From: Neocallimastix lanati (nom. inval.)
Lineage: Eukaryota > Neocallimastigomycota > Neocallimastigomycetes > Neocallimastigales > Neocallimastigaceae
Length of the DNA: 47,500 nucleotides
Assembly: GCA_016946835.1 (NCBI GenBank)
Contig: JACVTC010000041.1
Coordinates: forward strand, 417,501-465,000
Direction of reading: 5' to 3'
In this document: one piece after another, positions 24,220 to 44,632 of the stretch
Numbering within the stretch: position 1 is the first letter of the stretch
Layout: each line of letters starts with the position of its first letter
Notes under the pieces: model-generated
The model's database searches: none
The model's input: the letters and a program-made list of their open reading frames with translations, nothing else
Told to the model about the DNA's origin: nothing
Program-made: the position numbers and the translations under genes

Positions 24220-25934
24220 TTTAATTATTGAATATTATTTATATAAAGGTTTTATTTTATTTTCTATTAAATGTTTTGATAATTACAACATATAAAGTAT
24301 AATATTTATATTAAAAATACAATTACATTAACCATTAAAAAAGAGGTATTATAAAATTATGGTGAATTTTTTTTTTTTTTTACAATTTTATATTTCCTTT
24401 TTTTTTTTGGAGTTTGTAAAAAATAAAATTTATTATAATAAAAATAATATTTTTAAATCAATTTTAAATCAATTTAGTAAATTAATTAATTTTAAAAGTT
24501 AAATATATATATATATATATAAACAAAAAATTCTGAAAATACATATATTTAATATTCTATTTTTAATAATTAGATAGAATTCAATATTATTTAATTATTA
24601 AATGAATAAATTTCTATTAATTTTCTTAATTTATTATTGTTGTTTTTACATTTAATTACAATATAAATGATCTTTATATAAATTTTCTTAGTATCATAAT
24701 TAATATTTAAAAAAAAGTTATTTAATAGAAAATAATTCTTTTTAAATATTTTTTTTTTCCATTATAAGTATCCAAAATTTATACATATATACAATAGTTA
24801 TATATCCACAATAAAATTTATTTTAAAATCTATATATAAATATAAATAATAGTAATAATGATCGAAATATTTAAATTATTTAATATTAATAATAATTATA
24901 TTAGTTATTATTATGTATATATTTTGATGATTAATAATGGTTAATAAATTGCTTTTTTTTTTTTAATTTTTTTTTTGACCGATAGCAAAGTAGTTTTAGA
25001 AAACTTTAATTTTAAAAACTTGTAATTAAAAAAAATTTTTTTTTTTCATTAATCATTAAGCTTAATATAATGAACTTTTTGAAAATGCGTTGGGCCCTCA
25101 TGGACTATGAAATAATATAATTTCACCATTGAGTGTGTTAACTGAATATGAAGAAATGTAATCTTGTATGAAAAACTGAGTTTATCATTTAATAAAATTA
25201 AATAAATAATATATAATATTTGAAATGTAAAAAAGTCAAAGTTGCCATTTAATACATACCAAAAACTCAACAATCCTTGAATACAAGAGCTACAAAACTC
25301 GGTTTTATTCTTTTAGAAAGTAATATTTTTATTTATACTCATACTTAAATGCTTACTGATAAATTATAATTTTTTTTTTTTTTTAATTATTAAATTTATT
25401 ATAAAGTATTATAGAAATAATTAATTGTTTTTCAAGTTTTAATAAATAAACATATAAATTATTATTTAAATAAATTAATATTAATTAAAATTAATACTTA
25501 TAAAATATATAATCAAGAATAAATTTTCATGTAAATGAATATTTCAAATTAAATAATATTTTTATTAATTTTTAATTTTTTTTTATTATTAATAATTAGA
25601 TATAGTTAAGTGACAATGATTTTAATAATTCAAAAAAAAAATTTTTTTTATTTTTATTTTTTTTTTGTATTTGTCCTAATAATTATTATTTTATTTAAAT
25701 TTTGCTAAGCAATTGATTTTTATATTTATAAAGCAAAAAAAAAAAAAAGAAATTGAATTCTTTAATTTTAGATTTCATATTCATTATATATTTTAATCTA
25801 TTATTAATAATCTAAATTTATTTTGTTTGATTTATTTATAATACATTATTACTTTAAAAGAACTTCATAATTATTTTTATTATTACTAAAATATTCATAA
25901 TTATTCGAAACAATTACAGTAAAAATAAATTAAA
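24220..25934. other. Divergent promoter region between CDK11-type kinase and RPA2
   Basis: About 1.7 kb holding both 5' flanks. Mostly A/T with T runs (24368-24382) and a TA run near 24505. A GC-richer island at 25050-25320 contains GCGTTGGGCCCTCATGG and ACAAGAGCTACAAAACTCGG. It resembles the edges of retroelement LTRs in feel but has no proven second copy here. Its minus strand is open for 74 codons without recognisable content. No specific promoter element can be singled out. Confidence 0.5.
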
Positions 25935-26954
25935 ATGTCTAGTAAGTCAAATATAAAACTTTTAATAGTAATAATTATAGTAAATTCAATTAATTATATA
26001 TAAATAAATATATATATATATAATGTAATAATAATTAATTTTAATTAATTGTTCGTTACTAAACTTAAATATGAATAATTAACATTATTTATTATGCTTT
26101 TATTTTTATTTTAAATTTAGCTTATAATTTCAATTACGAATACAATAATAATAATCAAGATGGATTTCAAACAACAAATGATAATTCAAGTTCAACTGGA
26201 AGAAAAGTATTTATTTTTTCTATCTCTTTATATATAATAAAAGAATAATGATAATTTTATAATTAAACTTTTTTTATTTTTATAATTACAATTTTAATAT
26301 ATAAATTTTTAATTAGAATCTTACAAATCAAAATTTAAGACCAGTTACAATTAAACAAATTTATAGCGCTTCTCAGCTTGTTCCAGAAGGACCATTTAGT
26401 TTAAATGGAAAAGATCTTGACCATGTTAATATTAATTATTTTTTTTTAAATTATTAATAATCAATAAATTTTATAAATATTAAAATTTTGATATATATAT
26501 ATTTTCTTAAAAAAGATTTCATTAATTGGAAAAATTCAAAATATTCAATTTATGTCGACAAAAACTAATTATAAAATTGAAGATGGTACTGGTTCAATCG
26601 ATGTAATAGAATGGATTAATACTAATGATGATGATAGTGAAGCTCAAAAACGTTCCCAATGGAGGTATCTACATAAAATATGTACATTTTAAATATAAAA
26701 GATAATTATATTAATTGAAAAATTAAATCAATTTATCAATTTATTTATGTTATTTAATAATAATAAACATTATATAATTTTTTTTTATAGTAAAGAAGGT
26801 CATTATATAAAAGTAATTGGTTCTTTAAGAACTTCACAACAAGATAATAAGGGGGTATTAGCATTTAATATTCGTTCGATTGAAAATTTCAATGAAATAA
26901 CATCACATTTCCTTGAAATTATAAAAATTAATTTAGAAGAAAAGAAAAATAATG

Positions 26955-27003
<49 letters not shown>

Positions 27004-27593
27004 AAAATTTATAAATATATTAATTTAATAAGCTAATATGAATTTTAATTTTTTATACATAATATTGTATTAGAATTCATATGGAAATCAAGAAAAGATT
27101 TTACCATCTTTTAATAATTCTGATTATGCTCCACAAAACTATAATGATAATATACCTGCTATGGGTACAGGTGATTATACTCAAAGTCAACAAGCTATTA
27201 TTAATCTAATTAAATCACAAAAATTAGGTGAAGAAGGTATGCATGTTGAAACTATATGTAAAATGCTTAATGGTAAATTTAATGAAGAGGATATTAGGTA
27301 AATAAATCTTGCATTCTTATTTTAATTATTTATTTAATGTAATTGTAATAGTTATATTAAAAATGTAAATATTTATTAAATATTTAATAGGAGATCCATT
27401 GAATGGCTTGTTAATGAATGTCATTTATACTATACAACTATTGATGAATCACATGTTAATGTAAGTATTTTATAATATATATTTATTACCTTTAAATCAA
27501 AATTTTTTTTATTTTTTATTTTTACACTTTTCTAATTAATTTGCTAATTTTTTTTTTTTTTTTTTTTTTTTCTCTTAGTTTGTTCAATTTTAA
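25935..27593 (+). CDS. RFA2: Replication protein A 32-kDa subunit, RPA2/RFA2 (eight exons, 273 aa)
   Basis: Middle subunit of the single-stranded-DNA-binding RPA heterotrimer used in replication, repair and recombination. Exons: 25935-25941, 26121-26206, 26317-26424, 26516-26664, 26791-26953, 27074-27297, 27391-27460, 27579-27593. All are GT-AG and in phase (822 nt). The N-terminus is MSTYNFNYEYNNNNQDGF, a Ser/Asn-rich tail as in other RPA2 proteins, followed by RPVTIKQI. An OB-fold spans about 64-170 (ISLIGKIQNI, YKIEDGTGSIDVIEW, HYIKVIGSLR, SIENFNEITSHFLEII). A linker is followed by the C-terminal winged helix (about 205-269; AIINLIKSQKLGEEGMHVET, IEWLVNECHLYYTTIDESHV), ending NFVQF. Start and end rest on a 7-nt first exon (ATGTCTA) and a 15-nt last exon, both supported by good splice sites and by the yeast pattern (MATY.. 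start, ..NNFFAL end). Confidence 0.93.
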
Positions 27594-28126
27594 ATTAAAT
27601 AATTTAATGGCATACTTTTTTTTTTTTTATTTATAAAAGAAATAACCAAGTTTTTCAATTAAAATAATATCAAATATAAAGTTCTATTATAATTTATTTA
27701 ATTTTTGTAATCTATTTTCGAATTTTGTAATTTCAAAATATATATATGTTTTATATCTTATACCTTATCGTTATTTTTATACATATTTTTTATATTTATT
27801 TTAATAATATTATTTTGAAAAATATTATTTAGTATATATATTATATATTATATAATATATAAAAATTATAATTATAATAATGATAATAATAATGTTTAAA
27901 ATAAAGTAAATTAAATATATGTAATAATAGTATTATTTATTTAAATTAAACAATAATACTTCGATATACTTATTAATTAATTAATTGAAAGTGTAAATAA
28001 TTCAATGTACTTTTATTTATTTCTATGTATGTTTACAAGTATAAAATAAAAAGAACACTGAAAAAGCTCAAAGTTAAATTTATTGAGACTTGCTTTAGAG
28101 TTTTGTGTTTGCATATAAAATCATCA

Positions 28127-28158
28127 ATACCGCATTTCCACTAGTGGAAATGCAGTAT
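28127..28158. repeat. 32-bp near-perfect palindrome
   Basis: ATACCGCATTTCCAC meets its reverse complement at the centre TA (28142/28143); 15 of 16 base pairs match, with one C-A mismatch. TCAT at 28121-28124 and ATGA at 28159-28162 extend it after a two-base bulge. It lies in a slightly GC-richer patch (28080-28310) with no open frame. It could be a protein-binding site or the tip of an old inverted-repeat element. Confidence 0.85.
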
Positions 28159-29503
28159 ATGAAATCCTATAGATCAGCTTGGGGAGAAGGAAGGTAATTT
28201 ATTAACAATATTTTATCAATTACATTCACGAGAGTCTTATTTCCTGATTTTGAATGATAATATTAATCCACAAGGAATTATTATCGACGAATGAAAGGTG
28301 TTAGATGCTTTTTTGTTCTCAATATTCAAAAGATAATAATTAAAATTTATATTATTTTTTATTTTTTTTTTTAAAAATATTAAAATATACATATATTTTT
28401 ACAATTATTTAAAATTTATAATTATATTTGATATGATAAAATTACCATAATTTATACAGAAACGGAAATATTATAATAAATAAAAACAAATAAATAAATA
28501 AATAAATAAATAAATAAATAGGTAAATAAATAGGGATTTAATAATAATTAAAAGAGGCATTTTTTTATCTTTAAAATTAAAATTTTTGAAATCAATGTCA
28601 AAATTTTTTTATAATTCAAAATAATATTTATCATAAAAATGTATCCCTTTCTGTCTAAAATTCAAGGTCATGAATGAAAATTAAAACAATTTTTTCATTG
28701 TTAGGACTAAAACGTCCGAGACCTCTACGTATATCAAAAAAAAAAAAAAAAAAAAAAAAAAAACTAAGCTCTATATTAATAAAAATAAAAAAAAAATATA
28801 AAAATAAGACGAAAAAAAAAAAAAAAAATTAATGAATATTGTATAAAATTAAAAAACAATAATAAAGTCGTCTCTGTTGTATTTTCTTCTTTTTAAAGAG
28901 TTATCTATATATATTTTTATATTGTATTTATTTCAATGATACTTGCAACTTAATAGAAAAAAAATCATAATATTAGTAAATTATATTAGTTGCATTTAAT
29001 ATCTAGAGTGTTTTATCATATAATATTTGGAAAAGAGTTGAAAATAGAAATAAAAAAACATTTTTTTTTATATTAAAAGTGTAAATAATATTAATAAAAT
29101 ATATATCAAAAGTGTATTAATAAATTGAACAAATACATGAGGTGGAACGAATCAGATCCTACAAGAATACATAGAAGTACCATTATTACATAATCATCAA
29201 AAAAAAATAAAGATAAAAAAAAAATTCATGAAAAAAATAACATTATAGTACTATACATGAATGATTCATACAAGAAGAAATAGTACATAAGATTGTATTT
29301 GAAAAAAAATGAAAATAAAGGGAAAAGATATATGGAAGAAAAATGATACTATTTCTTTAAATTTTTTTTTTTTTTTTAGTAATTCATTAAATAATATCAA
29401 ATACAAACAACTGCAATAAGTAATTGTAACAAAAACATTCATTGTGCAATGTTTAGATTGTTTACCATTACCCTCAGTATTACTAGAATTGAGATGGTCT
29501 TCC

Positions 29504-30670
29504 GAGTGTGTGTCATTTCACAAAAGTTCATTTCGGAAAAGTTTCATTTCGCAAAATTTTAATAAATAGATAAATAAATAATAAATTAAATAAATAAATA
29601 AATAAATAATAAAAAAATAAAAAAAATTATAAAATATAAAATAAAAAATAAAAAATATAAAATATAATAATATAAAATATAAAAATATAAAATAAAAAAA
29701 AATATAAAATAAAAAAAAAATAAAAAATAAAAATATATATATAAAATAAAAAATAAAAAAAAATATATATATATAATAAAAAATAAAAAATAAAAAAAAA
29801 AAATAAAATATAAAATATAAAATAAAAAAAAATATATATAAAATAAAAAATAAAAAAAAATATATATAAAATAAAAAATAAAAAATAAAAAAAAAATATA
29901 AAATAAAAATATAAAATATAAAATATAAAATATAAAATGCAAAAATATTAAAATATAAAATAAAAAAATAGATACCACCTAAAATCATCCTAACTTTGTG
30001 CTACTTTTAACTCCCTTTTTTATGACTCATCTTTTTTTTTTTTACTGAATTATTTATAAATATTTCTTTTATTAAAAAAATTTATTAGCAATTTAAGATT
30101 TTAAAATACTGCGCAAGGACTTAAAAGATATAAAATGATCAATTAATTATTTAAATATTATTTTTTAATATTTTTTTTAATAATTATATTTTAAATTTAA
30201 CAATTATATTTTAAATTATTATCCTTTACATCTTTTAAATTATTAATACTTATTTTTTTTATATATATAAAATTCTTATATATATTTTAAAAAATTATAA
30301 AACGTTTAAAACATATGATAAAATATTTTATTTTTTTAAAGCGTTAATTCTAATGAATATTTATTATTATATAATGTATATTTATTATATATTTATTATA
30401 TATGTCCATATATATATATATTTTTTTTGAAAAATTTTTAAAATTTATTTATTTATTATAGTTTTATATATTTATTTTTATTTATTTAGTTATTTATTTA
30501 AATTATATATATATTATTTATTTATTTTATTATTAATTTATTTATTTATTTATTAAATTTTTTGTGAAATGACACTTTTCCGAAATGAAATTTTTCAAAA
30601 TGAAACTTTTTATGTAAATTTTCCGAAATGAAACTTTCCGAAATGAAATTTTTCGAAATGCTCCTCCCCC
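29504..30670. mobile_element. Foldback-type non-autonomous DNA transposon with 8-bp target duplication
   Basis: The direct repeat GGTCTTCC flanks the segment at 29496-29503 and 30671-30678. Both ends carry inverted arrays of a 15-16-bp unit of type TCATTTCGGAAAAGT. The left array (29504-29562) has about three units on the plus strand. The right array (about 30556-30670) has about six units on the minus strand. GTGTCATTTCACAAAA occurs in both. The outermost 10 bases are G-rich at each end read inward (GAGTGTGTGT and GGGGGAGGAG). Between the arrays is about 1 kb of AT-rich low-complexity DNA with no transposase. An 8-bp duplication fits hAT, some Mutator-like and Zisupton/KDZ-type elements; I cannot choose among them. 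Direct evidence: the arrays and flanking repeat; the transposon reading is inference. Confidence 0.75.
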
Positions 30671-30832
30671 GGTCTTCCTTAGTGAACCCATTAGAAGATG
30701 ATACGTTCTGAAGAGGGGTATATTAACATAATTAATGTTAATTTTACATATTATTATATTTTATTAATTATTAATTATTTATTATTTATTTACATAAAAT
30801 TATCTATTTAATTTATTTATTTATTTATAACA

Positions 30833-31123
<291 letters not shown>

Positions 31124-31164
31124 ATAAATATTTTAAAAATTCCAATGATAGTTAATGCTTCAAA

Positions 31165-31221
31165 TCATGAATTTTGGATTTATAATAATGTCAACTCTAT
31201 TAATACATTTTATGAAAGAGT
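31165..31221 (+). repeat. Short dispersed repeat, copy of 46504-46560
   Basis: Starts TCATGAATTTT and includes TGTCAAC, TATTAATA and ATTTTATGAAA. About 48 of 57 positions match 46504-46560 in the same orientation with one gap. The preceding GATAGTT is also shared at a different spacing. The other copy abuts a polypurine tract, so this may be a fragment of a long terminal repeat. Confidence 0.6.
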
Positions 31222-31514
31222 TTTTAACACTTTTAATATTTTATGTTTAATCCAAATTTTATTCATATAAAATAAATTTTATTATATATGAAGCTTATTT
31301 TTCATATTTCACATATTCTAACAAATTTAATTATCAAAAAAACTTTATTTTGATAATACCAATTTTTGTATGATCATTTATTATTAATGGTTTTTACATA
31401 TTTATTTATAAGTTTATTTTAGTTTATTTTAAACAAATCTAATTTAATTTAATATTTCATTGGTTGCAATAATTTAACTATTTAATAAAAAAAATAGAAA
31501 AAAAATATAATTAC

Positions 31515-31666
<152 letters not shown>

Positions 31667-32169
31667 CATTTTAATTTTTTTATTTCAAAATATATATATA
31701 TATATAACTTTTTTTTAAAAATTAATATTATATAAAAGTTAATAATATATATATATATATATTTTTTTTAAATAAAAAAATTGAAAAAATTATTAATTTT
31801 TTATTTTTTTATTTAAAGTATTTATAAAATATTTTTCATTTATTTATTCATTTATTTATAATTAATAACTCTTAGAAATATATTAATTTTATGTAATATT
31901 TTATTATTATTTTTTCTTATCAACTATTTTATTTTATATAATTGATTCTTTTAATAATAATACTTTAGGAATTATACACAATTTTTTTTTTTATAAAATT
32001 ATAAAATTATAACTAATTTGTTTCTTATTTAAAAACATATTTCTGTTGAAGTTAAAAAAAAAAAAAAAAGAAAAAGAAAAAAGAAAAGAAGAAATATTAT
32101 ATATATAAATATAAACACAAATATTATATATTTTAATAATTAGAAATTAACATTAAAAAATATAAAGCA

Positions 32170-32288
32170 TATAGTCGCCGCTCATAACACGTCGTTACAC
32201 GTCTGCCCGGAGCTGAATTCCCTATATTCCTACATATATCTCCATTGACCGCGAGTATCGGAACCGGAACCATTCACTCTCCCCAACA
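32170..32288 (-). mobile_element. LTR-like dispersed repeat, copy 1
   Basis: GC-rich block that, read on the minus strand from TGTTGGGG at 32288, aligns over 115 positions with 45160-45284 on the plus strand at about 80% identity, with two 2-base gaps. GATATATGTAGGAATATA and TGTAACGAC are identical in both. Both copies start with TG. On the minus strand it is preceded by a purine-rich tract (AAAGGAATAGGGTGGGATAA, 32333-32314) and a 60-codon open frame (32520-32338). That order suits the 3' end of an LTR retrotransposon followed by its LTR. No reverse transcriptase is present, so the class is inference. Confidence 0.6.
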
Positions 32289-32520
32289 GGTGTAATCATT
32301 GTCGTGTTGTAATTTATCCCACCCTATTCCTTTAGACTTAACCGGATATATCATCAAAGCCTATGATTAAGTTGTAGTGTAGTATCAGGGTTGAATGAAT
32401 AAACAGTCGAGGGAAAGCCTTTTGGATACCACTGTGGTTGCATGATACCTCAGGATAGAAAACTTCAGTGCTTATTTGGTAGAAGTTATCATTGTATAAT
32501 GATTTTAAATCTTTTATCAA
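32289..32520 (-). mobile_element. Possible internal end of a retroelement next to the LTR-like repeat
   Basis: GC content stays high to about 32500. The minus strand is open from 32520 to 32338 (60 codons; contains STEVFYPEVSCNHSGIQKAF), followed by a stop and a purine-rich tract. Two explanations fit: a 3' remnant of a retroelement reading frame, or an unrelated short frame. I do not recognise the peptide. It has no match elsewhere in the window, as expected if 45160-45284 is a solo repeat. Confidence 0.4.
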
Positions 32521-34071
32521 TTTTTATTTTTTAATTTTATTTGTAATTTTTATTTTTATTTGAATTTTTTTTTTATTTTTAATTTTTTTTTATTTTGAAA
32601 TTAATATTGCAATATGAATAATATGTAAATATATATAAATATTCAAATATATTTTAAATTTTTAGTATTTTTTAATATTCTATTTAATTTTATTTATTAT
32701 ATTATTGTACTTTTTATATCGATAAAAAGTTGAAAATAATCATTTTATCATTCCATCATTATTTATTATATTTATAAAGTAATAAATAATAATTATAAAA
32801 TAAATATATGATGTCTTTTTTTTTTTTTTTGTTTTATAGATATAATAATTATATTAGATTTGAAGTTAAATTATATTATCAAATTACATTTAACTCTAAT
32901 ATATATGTCTACATAAATTTATTTATTTACTATTTTTCATTAATATTTAAATTGAATAATATATATATTTCGGATGTTACAAGAAAAAAAATTTAAACAT
33001 TACATTAATAATATTTAATGTATTAATATATTAAATAGTTACACTGTAAATTTGAAAAAATTCAAATAATTATAAATTTTAATATATATTTTTTTTTCCT
33101 TATTTATCTTTATTAGTTTTTTTTTTTTTATAAATTAATAAAAAATTAATTTTTTTTTTAGAAATTTTATTTTATGTATATTTCTTTCAGTAACATTTTA
33201 ATGTATAATATTATTTTCTATTTATTTAAATGAAACTGAATATATAATAAAATTTATTATACAAACAAATTATATATAATGTTATTTTTAAATATTCTAT
33301 CATATTAAAGCTTAAAATATAAATAACAATATACTTCATTTTGGGAAGTATTAGACACAAATTACTAAGATATTTATTATTACATTAGTATAATGTATAA
33401 AACTATTAAATACAAATAAAAAATATTAACAAATATAAACATATAATTTATACCATATATTATTGTTAATTTTATTTACTCTTTTCGTGTCAAATTATTT
33501 TTTTTTAACTTTAAATTTTATATTTTTAATTTATTAAAAAAAGTTTATATATTATATTTTTTTTTAAAAAAACATTGATCTTTTTGTGATATAATATTAT
33601 CATTATACTATAATAAATTTTAATATATTTACATTTAAAATATAAATAAATTTTGTTTTATTATTTATCTTAACATATTATTTAATATAAATTTTATTTG
33701 TAAAAAAAAAACCGTGTTTTTTTTTTTTTTTTTTACTATAATGAATAATTCAATATATTATGGAAAAGAAATATCTATCATCATCATATATTAATAATAT
33801 ATTAAAATACAAATAATTATTTAATGGCCAATATTTAAATGATATAAATAAAAGATATGTAATATACATCAATGTATATATTTTATAAATAAACTTTTTA
33901 TTATACAATTATATTTAATTATTACTAAATATATTTATATAACAATATACAATAAAATATAATAGACTTTTATATATATTATATAGATTTTAATAATAAA
34001 ATAAAACTTTTTATTATTATAAAAAAATTAATTGTATAAGTTCTTAAAACTATTTAAATAGATAAAAAGAT

Positions 34072-34107
<36 letters not shown>

Positions 34108-34878
34108 TTATAAGTTTTTCAATATTTAACTAATGTTCTTGTTATATTAAATTAATAATAAAATATAATATAATTTTTTTTAAAAAGGTTTATTAATTTT
34201 TATTATTTCTATCTTATTTTTTTTCTTAAAAAAAAAAATAATAAATATAGCATTTTATAAATTACAGTAATCATTAATAAATTTTCAAATATAATAATTA
34301 TTTAAAAAGGTAATAATTTATAATATATTAATTTCTAAATATTAGTTTTAATATATTTAACGAAATTTTTATGTTTTTTTTTTCTTTAATTTCCACCATA
34401 AACTTAAATACACAATATTAAAATGTAAATACAATAATTTATGTGAACATTAAATATAAATTTATTTTCATTTGATAAAATTCTATATATATTAGTAATA
34501 TTATATGTTATTATGTAAAGATTGTTATATAAATATATATATATATATTTATAAGGGTATTATTTAATTATTTTTTTTATTTGGTATGTAAATAAATTAC
34601 TTATATAACATGTTTTAATAGGTCATTTTTAAAAAATTAAAAAATGAATCAATAATTTTGTTTTAGGAAAGGTAATGAATATAATTTTATAATATTAATT
34701 CAATATATTAATAATATTGCAATATAATTACATAACAATAATTGATACAATAGAATTTTTGAATTTAGATATTAATAAATAGTATATTAATAATAATTTA
34801 TATCAACATTATTTAAAATGTGTAATGATTGAATATATTAAATAATTAAAATATTTAAATTTTATATTTTAATAAATA

Positions 34879-34920
<42 letters not shown>

Positions 34921-34955
34921 TATATTTAGAAATATACTTTAATTATAGGTATAAA

Positions 34956-34986
<31 letters not shown>

Positions 34987-36868
34987 TGAAATTGAAAACA
35001 AAAAGTTCCATATTAAGGGATAAATAATATATATATAAGTATAAAAGGTAATTGTTATTTCATTTACAAATGGTTTTAATTAAATAAAATATTCATTATT
35101 TGGAGTTATATATGTCTAATTCATAAAAAAAAATAGATAGGAATATTTCAAAATATTATAGACTATTTATTTAATAGTACTAATAGTTTACAATTAAAGA
35201 ATAAAAAAAATATGATATTTAAAAAAGGATAAAAGGCATGAAGAAAAATAATTTTAAATTAAATATAAATATAAATATTTTATTGTGACTATAAACATAT
35301 ATTTTTAAATATATGAATAATAAAAGTAGAACAATTGTTATTACATGAATACTTCAATATGTAATAATAAACAATTATTATGGGAAAAATTTCAACAAAT
35401 AAAGATTCAATTAAGCTATACTTGGATTAATTAATATTAATTTGTGATGGAAAAATTATAAACTTTATTAATTAAAAAAAATTTAAACTATTTAACTATT
35501 TAATAAAAATTTTTATTGTTATTTAACAGAAAATATTATTAATTTAATTAAAATTAATAATATTTTATTGAATCCTTTTTTTTTATAATACAAATGGAAA
35601 ATAAAATACGAATATTTATAAATATTTTCCACTATTTATTATTACATTTCAAATAATGATACTTTGAATTATTTCTGAATTGTAAAATTCAGAAACATTG
35701 ATTAAGTGAAAAAATACAAGTAAATTAAATATATAAGTAAATACTTAAATATTAATTTTCAGTTATTATTATTTATTATATAAAATAATATGGAATTTAG
35801 AGAATTAATTAAAACATATTAATGAAGCATGATCGAAATATTTAATTACATTTTTAAATTCAAAAATGTAAATTATTATTATTATAGAGTGTTATAGAAT
35901 TATTATTTTAAACATTATTTTAAATTTTTTATCATTATTCAAAAACAAAAAAGATTTTCTTATATTAAAATTTATAACAAAAATTTTTTAATATTTTTAA
36001 ATTCCATATTAAATAAATCAAATAATGGTGATTTTTAGCTTAAAATCTCAAAATTTAATAATTAATTTTATATATATATATATATTTTTTCCCAAATATT
36101 TATATATTATAATAATTTAATTTTCAAAAAATTTATTTATTAAGATTTAGTATCAATTTTTGTATAAATTAAAATATTTAATTAAAAAACGTATAATGAT
36201 TGCATAGCATAAATGATGATAAATCAATGAAAATTTAACAACGTTGAATTTAAATATTTAAAATAAAATATGTGCTTAGTTAAAAAAAATGACAAAGAAA
36301 AAATAATTATAAATGTAGTTTATATATAATGTTTATTTTTTTTATATTTTATTTTTTTTAATTCTTTTTTTATTAAATAATTTTTAATAAATTGTTTTAT
36401 ATAAAAAATATACGAATATTAGTAGAAAATAATTATTATAAATAAAAATAATTAACAAATTAGTAAATCAAAAAATTAATATGAACTAACAATAATATAT
36501 ATGTATATATTGAATAATTCTTTTAGGATATACAATAGTACTAGTAGACATATTAATAAATTAATAATATTTTGAAAATACAACTGATATATGTATATAA
36601 AGAAATATATTAAGATATAAATATATAATAAAAAAAATGAACCTATATTATTTTAATTCAATTTTTTATTAACTTCATCAATAGCAAATATGTATTTATA
36701 TTAAAGATAAAATATAAAATTTTAATATTAATCAGAAACGAACAAAAAATAATAAAACTTCCTTTTTAATATAATTTAAAAAATTAAAATTATAAAATTA
36801 ATTTCATTAATAATATTGTTATTTTCATTTATATACTAATAGTTCTTTTCAATCATTTTATCTTAAAG

Positions 36869-36904
<36 letters not shown>

Positions 36905-37036
36905 TTTAATTTTATTCAAAATTTTACTATTTATAATAATATATATTTATAAGTCATTATTAAATAATTTTGATTCTTTTATATTTTATAACATATATAA
37001 TTATTAGTAAATATATATATATATATAAATATAAAT

Positions 37037-44020
<6,984 letters not shown>

Positions 44021-44179
44021 TAATTAGTACTACTGACATTTAATATTAATTAATTAGTTAACAACATATATGCATTATCTGATATTACATACTACTCATT
44101 TCACAGCACTCATAGTTGCATTATTCCTGCATGCTCATTCATCCTATATACATAATTATCAGGTATATTTCTAAAGAAA

Positions 44180-44545
44180 AAAGAAGAATTCTTCCTTATC
44201 TACTCTAAATATAAATAGTAGTAGCATTGTTTCTCATTCAAATATCAAAATAGATCATATAAATCACAATATTAACATGCATTACCTTTCAAAAAAAAAA
44301 AAAAAGGATGTTTGTAGTAAAAGTTTAAGTGTTATTTTTTAAAATTATTTTCGTAGCGAAGAAAACAGAAAACACATTAAAGAAAGTAATATTAATGACT
44401 CTGGAATAATTAATTCAATAAAATATGGATTATTGTTATAATCTATCTGAAGATTTAAATACTTTAAAATAAAAATTCAATCATCTTTAACAAATGATAA
44501 TAATTCATTCCTCATCAATGTTCAATATGAATATAATAATAAAAA

Positions 44546-44632
<87 letters not shown>

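Noticed and set aside
28640-28763. GC-richer patch with GGACTAAAACGTCC followed by an A run, SINE-like at first sight
   Set aside because: No second copy in the window, no Pol III boxes and no flanking duplication could be found; too little to call.
29518-29988. 156-aa and 130-aa Phe/Tyr/Ile-rich open frames on the minus strand
   Set aside because: Translations of AAAATATAAAAT-type low complexity inside the foldback element; both frames are similar in composition and have no domain.
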